Assembly: GCA_001437625.1 (NCBI GenBank)
Contig: LIAL01000024.1
Coordinates: forward strand, 1-14,451
Length of the DNA: 14,451 nucleotides
Reading direction: 5' to 3'
DNA from: Nitrosopumilus sp. BACL13 MAG-121220-bin23
GTDB taxonomy: Archaea; Thermoproteota; Nitrososphaeria; Nitrososphaerales; Nitrosopumilaceae
A model generated the notes under the pieces. The model had not been told where the DNA came from. It did not search any database and was given only the letters and a program-made list of their open reading frames with translations. Positions 6,536-12,733 of this stretch are shown piece by piece; the stretch's first letter is position 1, and each line of letters opens with the position of its first letter. Both the position numbers and the translations under genes were made by a program.

Positions 6536-7240
6536 TTACTTTATTGACTTAACATATTCTTCAAGTTTTTGTTTCTTTTCTTCAGGTGATACTGTTAGTA
6601 GTCCTTTCCATTTATTTTTCATTTCAAGTTTTTGTTCTTCTTTTTGCTCATCAGACATTACATCCCATTGTAATTTTATTTGCATAAAGTGCATAATCAT
6701 TGCAGCTTTATCTGGAATTGATAATGATTTCCAGGCCTCGCCCATTTCTTTAAACTGTTTTTTCTTTTCAGTAATTTGTTCGGGGGTCATATCCTTGTAA
6801 TAATCTCTCATTTTTTTATCATGGTTACCGTCATGTTTGTCATCACTATGTTTCGTCTTTTTGTTTGAATCAAAAGATTTTACATCTGTAACATAAAGTA
6901 TATCTCCAGTACCTGCATCAACTATAACTTTGCTGTATTCATGACTATCATTTGTCATAACCACTTTGTAAACTAGATATCCGCTAACTGGTGAAAGTTT
7001 TGCATACATGCTTTTACTATTTTCTGCATTATTTTCAGCAATAGTCATTGCATCAACTAATGTAATTTCAGCAAGTTCAGAATAATTTTCATTATTTGCA
7101 ACTGGTATGGTTCCTTCAATATTTGGATATTTTGTTTTATCCCAATCTGCTAGTGCTGGTGAAATTCCCAATGTTGTAGCTAATGCAACAATTGCTAATA
7201 ATACAATAATATTTTTTGAAACCAATTTGATCAATTTCAA
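6536..7240 (-). CDS. Secreted PepSY-domain protein with MTxxQ-type helical tail
   Basis: The N-terminus is a signal peptide: basic MKLIKLVSKN, a hydrophobic core, and probable cleavage after ALA31 before DWDKTK. Residues about 56-118 match PepSY, with a helix (LVDAMTIAEN), GYLVYKVV and IVDAGTGDILY. A His/Asp/Lys-rich linker (131-143) may bind metal. The C-terminal half (150-234) is helical and has two similar units beginning MTPEQ and MSDEQ, each followed by WK, resembling the LTxxQ motif of Spy/CpxP chaperones. An envelope or extracellular metal or stress role is inferred. The start is uncertain: the listed start is TTG, but TATA-like TTTTATAC (7249-7256, minus strand) lies only about 13 nt upstream and better fits an in-frame TTG at 7225, which keeps the signal peptide. 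Confidence 0.8.
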   Translation of the reverse strand: MKLIKLVSKNIIVLLAIVALATTLGISPALADWDKTKYPNIEGTIPVANNENYSELAEITLVDAMTIAENNAENSKSMYAKLSPVSGYLVYKVVMTNDSHEYSKVIVDAGTGDILYVTDVKSFDSNKKTKHSDDKHDGNHDKKMRDYYKDMTPEQITEKKKQFKEMGEAWKSLSIPDKAAMIMHFMQIKLQWDVMSDEQKEEQKLEMKNKWKGLLTVSPEEKKQKLEEYVKSIK

Positions 7241-7356
7241 TTTTAGTAGTATAAAACATAAGCGTACAAATTATCCTAGTGCAAGAACATTGCTATTTTT
7301 TTATTTTATAATTTTTTTTACCACTAGTTTATTTTGCACATGGTTATAATTTCATT

Positions 7357-7506
7357 TTAACTCTGTTTTTTTAATAATGCATCTTCTGGTGTTTTTTCAT
7401 TATTTGATTCCCAATGCCAACTGTGATGTTTTTTCCAATGTGATTCTAATTCTTCAGTTGTTGGTTCCTTACCTAATGGGCTACCGCATATTTTACATTG
7501 TTTCAT
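7357..7506 (-). CDS. Small C2H2-type zinc-finger protein, 49 aa
   Basis: From the ATG at 7506 the product begins MKQCKICGSPLG. It contains C4 and C7, then H23 and H27 or H28, giving C-X2-C-X15-H-X3-H with extra His at 31, so one zinc site is likely. GGGAG at 7516-7520 (minus strand) lies about 9 nt before this ATG as a Shine-Dalgarno. The frame is open upstream to an ATG at 7575, adding a basic stretch with QKRKRELLK for 72 aa. TATA-like TTATAATAAT (7591-7600) would start transcription near 7570, just inside that longer frame, so I favour the short form with a leader. A DNA-, RNA- or protein-binding role is possible; no partner is evident. Confidence 0.6.
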   Translation of the reverse strand: MKQCKICGSPLGKEPTTEELESHWKKHHSWHWESNNEKTPEDALLKKQS

Positions 7507-7620
7507 TTTTAATAACTCCCTTTTTCTTTTTTGGTATGATTGTTGGATGGCATTGAACTGGAAAATTTTCTTCATCCATTACGTGTATCTATTATTATAA
7601 CGAATTAAGCGTTTTGTGTT

Positions 7621-7983
7621 TTATTTATTTTCTTTTTTAATTGGTTTTTTATTTGATTTTAGAGGCAATTTTTTCTTATTTCTAAATCTATCTCTGTTTC
7701 TAATTCGTTCTAATTCCATTATATGATATGTTTTTTCATATTCACATAATTTCATATCTCCAGTATTTTGATCATGTATTGATTCTATGTTTCCATTAAA
7801 TAATAATTCTCCAACTACTTCCCATGCTTTGCTTTCTGAAATTTCAAATTTAAAATTGATTGTAGATACTTTTGTAAAGTAACCATTTTTTGAATTTCTT
7901 AAAATAAACTGTTCTATTTTTTGTTCTATGGTTAGAGTAGGCCCTGTATTTCGAAATTTTCTAAATGGTTTTCTTTCTGACAT
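7621..7983 (-). CDS. Basic winged-helix-like protein, 120 aa
   Basis: Residues about 16-90 read as a small winged helix: a first helix (TIEQKIEQFILRN), a strand and turn (GYFTKVSTINFKF), a probable recognition helix (SESKAWEVVGELLFNG), and a beta wing (NIESIHDQNTGDMKLCEYEKTYHI). Both ends are strongly basic (SERKPFRKFRNT; RNRDRFRNKKKLPLKSNKKPIKKENK), suggesting nucleic-acid binding. The fold call comes from the pattern, not from a recognised family. It starts at ATG 29 nt after the 198-aa gene ends on the same strand, so the two may be cotranscribed; only a weak TATA-like sequence lies between them. It could be a transcriptional or ribosome-associated factor. Confidence 0.65.
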   Translation of the reverse strand: MSERKPFRKFRNTGPTLTIEQKIEQFILRNSKNGYFTKVSTINFKFEISESKAWEVVGELLFNGNIESIHDQNTGDMKLCEYEKTYHIMELERIRNRDRFRNKKKLPLKSNKKPIKKENK

Positions 7984-8012
7984 GTTTACTTGCTTATTTT
8001 CTTGTATTTTAC

Positions 8013-8609
8013 CTATACTTCTGCATTAATTGTATCTGGATCATTATTTCCTGGTAGGTATATGTCTCCAAGCATGTCTTTCATTTTTTCATCAAATTCT
8101 TCTTGTAATCTTGTCAAGTACATCTCTGCCTCTGTTTGATCCTCTGGAATTCCTGTATCTGTATCATAATTGAATCCAGTTGCTAAATGGTAAAATGCTT
8201 CAAAAAATTCTTTACAATCAATTACATCTGCGTTTCTATCTATTGATATTACTAAACAATCCTTATCTTGTCTAAGATTAAGGCAAACCTCTTCCTCAAT
8301 CATGGTATCTACAATAGTGGCCATTAGATATGGAATAAATTTTTTATCTAGTTGTTTTTTACCTTTGCTTGCTACCCATAATTCTTCACCTTCCAATAAA
8401 TTATCAAATGTTCTAACAGCTACATTCCTAACATCTGAATCAAAATGTGTTGATTTTGATTTCCATAAATTTTCATCATATTTGCCTGGTTCTGCATAAA
8501 GCATATCAAAAGTTAAATTTTCATTAATCTCTTCAAATTCCCATACTTGTTTATTTGTCCACATTGGTGAAAACTCATTAATAATTTTTTTTGTTAGTTG
8601 ATTCAACAC
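8013..8609 (-). CDS. Acidic conserved-looking protein of unknown function, 198 aa
   Basis: I do not recognise this protein. It is acidic and mostly helical, with aromatic-rich motifs near the start (SPMWTNKQVWEFEEI), a central hydrophobic helix (KFIPYLMATIVDTMIEEEVCL), a strand-like stretch (DCLVISIDRNADVIDC), and a long acidic helix (QTEAEMYLTRLQEEFDEKMKDML) before the tail. No signal peptide, membrane helix or metal motif is seen, so a cytoplasmic role is likely. The GTG start has ATTAAACA about 24 nt upstream (8629-8636, minus strand), fitting a leaderless transcript; a GAGG just before it could alternatively serve a TTG at 8606. The winged-helix gene follows after 29 nt and may be its partner. 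Confidence 0.7.
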   Translation of the reverse strand: MLNQLTKKIINEFSPMWTNKQVWEFEEINENLTFDMLYAEPGKYDENLWKSKSTHFDSDVRNVAVRTFDNLLEGEELWVASKGKKQLDKKFIPYLMATIVDTMIEEEVCLNLRQDKDCLVISIDRNADVIDCKEFFEAFYHLATGFNYDTDTGIPEDQTEAEMYLTRLQEEFDEKMKDMLGDIYLPGNNDPDTINAEV

Positions 8610-8637
8610 GTAGCCTCTTATTCTCTATTGTTTAATC

Positions 8638-8850
8638 TTATCTTAAACTATTACTTACTGATTTTAAAAATTCTATTGTACATTCTGCCAATCCTTTATC
8701 TGAATGCTCTTTAATTTTGTGCTTACAATTGGGACATGTGCCTTTTTGCTCTTCTACAAACTCTTCTCCTACTTGCTTCATACAACATTCCATTAATTCT
8801 TCAGTTGAATGTGACTCCATGGATAACTTACACGTTGGACATTCAGTCAT
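8638..8850 (-). CDS. Tandem CCHC zinc-module protein, 70 aa
   Basis: The protein is two copies of one module: C4-P-T-C7, H14, C22 and C39-P-N-C42, H49, C57. Both have spacing C-X2-C-X6-H-X7-C with shared residues CPxCK, HS, L and EC, offset by exactly 35 residues. Each copy should hold one zinc ion. The modules match internally better than any zinc finger I can name. It is acidic overall, so binding to protein may be more likely than to DNA. The ATG is preceded by TATAAAATA centred about 21 nt upstream (8867-8875, minus strand), supporting a leaderless transcript. It is first in the minus-strand block ahead of the 198-aa gene. Confidence 0.75.
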   Translation of the reverse strand: MTECPTCKLSMESHSTEELMECCMKQVGEEFVEEQKGTCPNCKHKIKEHSDKGLAECTIEFLKSVSNSLR

Positions 8851-8866
8851 TTTCTTATTTTTAATT

Positions 8867-8875
8867 TATTTTATA
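8867..8875 (-). promoter_or_regulatory. TATA box for the tandem CCHC gene
   Basis: TATAAAATA on the minus strand is centred about 21 nt before the ATG at 8850. It is the best match to the archaeal consensus in this region and indicates a leaderless start. Confidence 0.5.
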
Positions 8876-9006
8876 CCCTAATAATATTTGATCTGTTCTA
8901 GAATAATTAAAAATATTGATTTTTTTAAAATAAACGGTAAGTTATTTAGAAATAAAGAAAATATCCCTACTTGCTTTATTCTCATATTTGAGTAAATTTT
9001 CTATTT

Positions 9007-9093
9007 TTATGCAAATAATATTATTAAACCCACAGCTGATGCTGCTAGAGAAATTCCCATACATACATAAAATTTTATAAATTTTATATCCAT
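9007..9093 (-). CDS. 28-aa single-helix membrane peptide candidate
   Basis: The minus-strand frame begins MDIKFIKFYVCMGIS and continues through a small-residue hydrophobic helix (GISLAASAVGLIILFA) to TAA. It is a good transmembrane segment with Gly/Ala/Ser faces that could pack against another helix. An in-frame TAG lies two codons upstream of the ATG, so it cannot extend. A second ATG (codon 12, at 9060) lies about 26 nt after GATATAAAATTT and could start a 17-residue form. On the opposite strand a 23-codon frame also exists but is less convincing. No function is assigned. Confidence 0.4.
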   Translation of the reverse strand: MDIKFIKFYVCMGISLAASAVGLIILFA

Positions 9094-9405
9094 ACCCTAC
9101 AGTAAAAACATCTAAAATTAATAGTTTAGAATTAGAAAACAGCAAATTTGATCATTTTGCATCGACTCTTTGGGAGTTACGTTTATCATCAAATCTGTGA
9201 CTTCCTGTTTTCCATATTTCTAATAATTATAATGACAAAAAAATTCTTAAAATAAAAAATGTCATATGAATTCATCAAAATGGGTTGAAAAAATTATGTT
9301 CTTTTTAGTATTTTTAGAATTGAGCCTAGATTTGCTTCTTTTTACCCCTTTTAGCAATTAGATGATTGCCAATAATTTTATTCTTAATTGACAATCGTTG
9401 TAATT
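9094..9405. other. AT-rich gap with one weak 31-codon frame
   Basis: No clear gene is seen. A plus-strand frame from an ATG at 9266 to a TAG at 9359-9361 would encode 31 residues with a hydrophobic centre (IMFFLVFLELSLDLLLF), but AT-rich DNA often yields Phe/Leu-rich frames, so it is not called as a gene. A TATA-like AATAATTTTA at 9371-9380 probably serves the DUF922-like gene that follows. No tRNA or strong hairpin was found. Confidence 0.5.
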
Positions 9406-9942
9406 ATGAGTGAAAATTTTGTTATTTCATGGGACCATGATTATTCTTTAAAGTGGTCTGATTTTAAAGCTGAATTAAATCCTGCAGTCTTTGAGGATTC
9501 TCACAGTACTATCAAATATGGATTTACGTGGACGGTCAACTCTGATAAAATAGATGACAAAATAGTTTTTTTAATTGATAGTATCAAAATTGTCACAGAA
9601 TTTCATCCTTTATTATCGTGGGTTAGAGAATCTGAATCTAATAATAATTTATTAAAACATGAACAAGGTCATTTTGATTTAGCTGAAATGCTTCGAAGAG
9701 ATCATGATATTGTATTTGAAAAAAAATTTTATCGTAAAGTTTTTGAGACACGTGGACAGAATGAAGCGCAACGAAAACAATTTGCTAAGGTAGATTCAGG
9801 TAGAATGATTTTAAATGAAGTAGACAAACTAAGTCTAATTTTAGCAAAAAAACGTAAAGAATATGATGTAGAAACAGAATATGGTCAAAATATTCAAAAT
9901 CAATTAAAATATACAGATATTTTTAAAAACATGCAATTTTAA
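9406..9942 (+). CDS. DUF922-like putative zinc metallopeptidase
   Basis: The metal-binding signature HEQGH (85-89) sits in LLKHEQGHFDLAEML, as in DUF922 proteins, which are predicted Zn-dependent peptidases. Other family traits are the early SLKWSDFKAELNP and the late YDVETEYGQNIQNQ. In that last block the family usually has YDxxTxHG, so the expected third histidine is Tyr159 here; the site may be altered. There is no signal peptide, unlike many bacterial members, so it should be cytoplasmic. The frame opens with TTG at 9388, but the ATG at 9406 is favoured because the TATA-like sequence (9371-9380) places the transcript start near 9402. It stands alone in an AT-rich region. Confidence 0.65.
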   Translation: MSENFVISWDHDYSLKWSDFKAELNPAVFEDSHSTIKYGFTWTVNSDKIDDKIVFLIDSIKIVTEFHPLLSWVRESESNNNLLKHEQGHFDLAEMLRRDHDIVFEKKFYRKVFETRGQNEAQRKQFAKVDSGRMILNEVDKLSLILAKKRKEYDVETEYGQNIQNQLKYTDIFKNMQF

Positions 9943-10280
9943 TTCATAAAATATTTTTCATATTTAATTAGCGATGATTTTATTTTTGTGTGTTGAATTT
10001 ATGTAATTTACTAAACTTTTATAATATTTTAAATAAAAATCTGTATCTTTAATTCTGGATCAAAATCTCTTTTGTTTATTTGAATATGTTTTTAGTGTTT
10101 TTCATTAATTTCAATCATGTGAGATAAACTATGTGATATATCTGATTTTCTGAGTGTTTTTATCGCAAGATTTCTGTAATGACAATTCAACCCATTCATT
10201 ACAAATTTTTATAAAATTAGTATGTCTCCCTTTGAATTGTATCAATTCTAACTTTAACTATATTTTTTTAGTCAGTGTGG
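9943..10280. other. 338-nt gap with short inverted repeats
   Basis: No convincing coding frame is seen on either strand. Two small structures occur. TGTAATGA (10175-10182) and TCATTACA (10196-10203) form an 8-bp inverted repeat. GAATTG-TAT-CAATTC (10234-10248) is a tight palindrome followed by a seven-T run near 10262-10268. A TATA-like TTTTATAAAATT precedes the palindrome at about 10207-10218. A short plus-strand RNA of about 30-40 nt is possible but unproven. Confidence 0.35.
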
Positions 10281-10415
10281 CTAATTTTTGCTTACTTTTT
10301 TTTGTCTTTCTATGATTTCTTTATTTCTTTCAACGTCTGAATGAATTTCTACATGCTGGAACAAATCTTCTTTTGATTCAAATATTTGCTCACAATAGTA
10401 ACACTGATGCATCAT
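10281..10415 (-). CDS. 44-aa classical C2H2 zinc-finger protein
   Basis: The minus-strand frame starts ATGATG and gives MMHQCYYCEQIFESK, then a helix ending in H21 and H25. Spacing is C5-X2-C8-X12-H21-X3-H25, with F12 and L18 at the usual hydrophobic-core positions of the eukaryotic-type C2H2 finger. A charged C-terminal helix (SDVERNKEIIERQKKVSKN) follows. ATTATAAAA on the minus strand is centred 25 nt before the first ATG, ideal for a leaderless mRNA. A single finger rarely binds DNA alone, so it may dimerise through the tail or bind RNA or protein. It is shorter than usual annotation cut-offs and could easily be missed. Confidence 0.65.
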   Translation of the reverse strand: MMHQCYYCEQIFESKEDLFQHVEIHSDVERNKEIIERQKKVSKN

Positions 10416-10435
10416 TTTACATATGGTACAATTGC

Positions 10436-10444
10436 TTTTATAAT
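10436..10444 (-). promoter_or_regulatory. TATA box for the 44-aa C2H2 gene
   Basis: ATTATAAAA on the minus strand is centred 25 nt upstream of the ATG at 10415. It supports both the reality and the start of the small zinc-finger gene. Confidence 0.55.
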
Positions 10445-10571
10445 TTTGTCATATTTATCTTGAAAATTCAAATACTTGATGAAATCCTTAATATCTTACT
10501 ATGGGGATGCACTGATTTTCTCTTTTATTTCTAATCTATTTTAAAAAATAACTCTATTCTTAAATTGATTT

Positions 10572-10889
10572 TTATTGTGTTTCAATTTTAATTTCATTGT
10601 TACATTCAGGGAGTTTACCTGTTTCATTTTTGAATTTTTCCATTATTTCTTTTTGTTCTTCTACATGATCATTTGTAAATATTCTTTGATACGATGAAGT
10701 TTTTTGCATACACTCATCTCCTTCAAATTCTGTATCCACATATTTTGTGAATGTAGTTTCTAGATTTTTTGTTTCACCAATAAAAATTGGTTCTTTTTTT
10801 CTATTGTACAATACATAGACACCTGAGACTGGTTTTACTAATTTTGCACTATCAATCCAAACTCTCATTTTATCGTCTAGTAATTCCAT
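10572..10889 (-). CDS. Degenerate GIY-YIG-like domain protein, 105 aa
   Basis: Residues 22-50 resemble a GIY-YIG nuclease core: SGVYVLYNRKKEP (GIY strand) and IFIGETKNLETTF (YIG strand plus following helix). YIG is FIG here, and the catalytic arginine expected after the NL of the helix is absent (ETTFTKY), so cleavage activity is doubtful and binding is more likely. The rest is helical and charged. It has no signal or membrane segment. The ATG is supported by TTTAATAT (minus strand, 10911-10918) about 25 nt upstream; a second ATG at codon 8 is possible. It is divergent from the helicase gene, with about 100 bp between them holding both promoters, so linked DNA-related roles are possible but unproven. 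Confidence 0.6.
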   Translation of the reverse strand: MELLDDKMRVWIDSAKLVKPVSGVYVLYNRKKEPIFIGETKNLETTFTKYVDTEFEGDECMQKTSSYQRIFTNDHVEEQKEIMEKFKNETGKLPECNNEIKIETQ

Positions 10890-10910
10890 AATTTATGGTA
10901 ATTTGACTAG

Positions 10911-10918
10911 ATATTAAA
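10911..10918 (-). promoter_or_regulatory. TATA box for the GIY-YIG-like gene
   Basis: TTTAATAT on the minus strand is centred about 25 nt before the ATG at 10889 and predicts a leaderless transcript divergent from the helicase gene. Confidence 0.45.
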
Positions 10919-10958
10919 CTAGCATGCTAAATTTTGTATAGTACAAGAACCTTCATGC

Positions 10959-10966
10959 TTTTAATA
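10959..10966 (+). promoter_or_regulatory. TATA box for the helicase gene
   Basis: TTTTAATA is centred 26 nt before the TTG at 10989. It supports a leaderless TTG start; no ribosome-binding sequence is present, and an in-frame stop at 10971 limits any extension. Confidence 0.5.
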
Positions 10967-10988
10967 CCTATAATCAAGATTATCATTC

Positions 10989-12668
10989 TTGACTCTTTTA
11001 GAAAAATTCCCTGATCCTTTTAGTCCACGTCAAATTCAAAAAGACATACTAGATGAAATTGAAGTAAAACTTCAATCAGGATACAAAAAAATAGTTATCT
11101 GTGCTCCTACGGGCGTTGGAAAATCTCTAGTTGGTGCCACTATTTCAAATTATTTTGATAGTTCTTTTACTGTAACTGCTTCTAAACATTTACAGGATCA
11201 ATATATCAAGGACATTCCATTTTTAAAACCAGTTAAGGGAAAACAAAATTTTCCATGTTTGAAATTGATGGATGCTGAAAAAGTAGATAACGATAAGGAA
11301 GCAATGAGGTGGGGATTAACTTGTGAGAAGGGTCAATGCCAAGAAAGAATAAATAAAAACGGAAAAGAGGTGGTCCAAGTCTGTAAATTCAAACCTACAA
11401 TTAAACACGTTGAAGATAAAACACAAGATTCACTTTCATGCCATTATTATTTACAAAAATATGATGCTCTTGTTTCTAAGCATTCTTTATGGAATTACCA
11501 TGCGTTTTTTACCATTATGAAGTACAACAAAAAATTATTTGCGGATTATCTTAATAGAAAAGTTACTGTATTTGACGAAGCTCATAAAATTGAAGACCAA
11601 ATAATACAATTTGTCGGATTTGATATTTTTGCCGGACAAGTGGATGAATGTAATCTAAGTACTGAAAGGTACAATTTCACTGATTTAGATTCTATGATTC
11701 AACTTACTGATGATATTGCGTTTTCATATGCAAAAAAAATCAAAGACATTAAAGAAAGCCCTGTATTTCAAAATAATCCTGATTTTGAATTAATTACAGG
11801 TTTGGAGCGACGTTATGACAAGGCTGCACAGGCAAAAATTGACATCATTGCAGATAAAGATAATTTTGTAGTCAATGATCCTGTAAACGACATCAATGGT
11901 AATTTTAGAACTATATCTGTAAAACCTATTGATGTTTCAAAATTTGCACATGAATTTTTTGAAACAGAATATCAAGTCTTTATGTCTGCAACAATACACA
12001 AATCTAGTTTTTGTGAAAATATGGGTTTAGAAAAAGATGATGTTGCGTTTGTCGATACAGCTAAATCCCCATTTCCATTAGAACATAGAAAAATTGATCT
12101 TCTTAATGTTAGGCGATTAAGTTATGGTTCCACTGAAGAAGATGAATTAGAAGTAATAAAAACAATTGATCGAATTTTGGATGACCATTCTGATCAACGT
12201 GGATTGATACTGACTTCCTCAATTCCAAGATGTCATAAAATTATTAGATATTTATCTCCAAAAAATACTAGACGTATTCGACTTTGTCATAGTAAAAACA
12301 AAGAGGATAAAACACAAGATGAAATAATCTCCGAGCATTCTTCTGATCCTACTGGTGTTTTACTTTCATCATCTCTATGGGAGGGTGTTGATTTGAAAGA
12401 TGATTTATCTCGATTTCAAATTATTGCAAAAGTACCATACCCAAATTATACTGAAAAAAGAACAAAAGCAAAAATGAATAAATTTCCTTTGTGGTACACT
12501 TCTCAAACATTAACTAAATTATTGCAAGGATTTGGTCGTTCCATAAGGAGTGATGATGATTGGGCAAGAACATATGTTCTTGACACTGCTGTAAATAACG
12601 TCTTTTTTAAAGGTCAGCAAATGATACCTAAAGCCTACTATGATGTTTTAGGAATGGATGAATCTTAG
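10989..12668 (+). CDS. XPD/DinG-like Fe-S superfamily 2 helicase
   Basis: This is an ATP-dependent 5'-3' DNA helicase of the XPD/Rad3/DinG group, acting in repair or replication. Motifs run in order: Q-motif region (FSPRQIQKD), Walker A APTGVGKS (39-46), motif II VFDEAH (194-199), motif III MSATI (332-336), motif V SSSLWEGVD (460-468) and motif VI QGFGRSIR (513-520). Between motifs Ia and II lie C90, C112, C117, C132 and C151, five cysteines where four normally hold a 4Fe-4S cluster, so one may be extra. The length of 559 aa matches archaeal XPD. The TTG start is backed by the TATA box. The insert is longer than in crenarchaeal XPD, so a DinG-like assignment is equally possible. Confidence 0.9.
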   Translation: MTLLEKFPDPFSPRQIQKDILDEIEVKLQSGYKKIVICAPTGVGKSLVGATISNYFDSSFTVTASKHLQDQYIKDIPFLKPVKGKQNFPCLKLMDAEKVDNDKEAMRWGLTCEKGQCQERINKNGKEVVQVCKFKPTIKHVEDKTQDSLSCHYYLQKYDALVSKHSLWNYHAFFTIMKYNKKLFADYLNRKVTVFDEAHKIEDQIIQFVGFDIFAGQVDECNLSTERYNFTDLDSMIQLTDDIAFSYAKKIKDIKESPVFQNNPDFELITGLERRYDKAAQAKIDIIADKDNFVVNDPVNDINGNFRTISVKPIDVSKFAHEFFETEYQVFMSATIHKSSFCENMGLEKDDVAFVDTAKSPFPLEHRKIDLLNVRRLSYGSTEEDELEVIKTIDRILDDHSDQRGLILTSSIPRCHKIIRYLSPKNTRRIRLCHSKNKEDKTQDEIISEHSSDPTGVLLSSSLWEGVDLKDDLSRFQIIAKVPYPNYTEKRTKAKMNKFPLWYTSQTLTKLLQGFGRSIRSDDDWARTYVLDTAVNNVFFKGQQMIPKAYYDVLGMDES

Positions 12669-12670
12669 CA

Positions 12671-12695
12671 TTTATTTCTAAATTTTTTATTAATC
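12671..12695 (+). terminator. T-rich terminator after the helicase gene
   Basis: The sequence just after the stop contains TTTATTTCTAAATTTTTTATT, with a T6 run at 12683-12688. Archaeal RNA polymerase can stop at such oligo-T tracts without a hairpin. The convergent zinc-protein gene ends at 12734. Confidence 0.35.
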
Positions 12696-12733
12696 TATTT
12701 TATAGAATGTATGTACAAATCATGAAAATTTTC

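Noticed and set aside
7277..7294. Similarity of TAGTGCAAGAACATT to TAGTACAAGAACCTT near 10939
   Set aside because: The match is short with mismatches, and the positions relative to the nearby starts differ, so it is probably chance.
7107..7349. 80-codon plus-strand frame antisense to the PepSY signal peptide
   Set aside because: It overlaps the clear signal peptide coding region and its own promoter; the second half is Phe-rich translation of a T-rich gap.
9010..9081. 23-codon plus-strand frame opposite the 28-aa membrane peptide
   Set aside because: It reads as a mixed hydrophobic peptide with no TATA box at proper spacing; the minus-strand helix is more plausible.
8942..9145. 67-codon minus-strand frame
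   Set aside because: It has no promoter or motif and overlaps the more convincing 28-aa membrane peptide in another frame.
9167..9182. Small GACTC/GAGTT stem considered as part of a tRNA or RNA gene
   Set aside because: There is no T-loop or anticodon arm nearby, and the stem is only 5 bp with a G-U pair.
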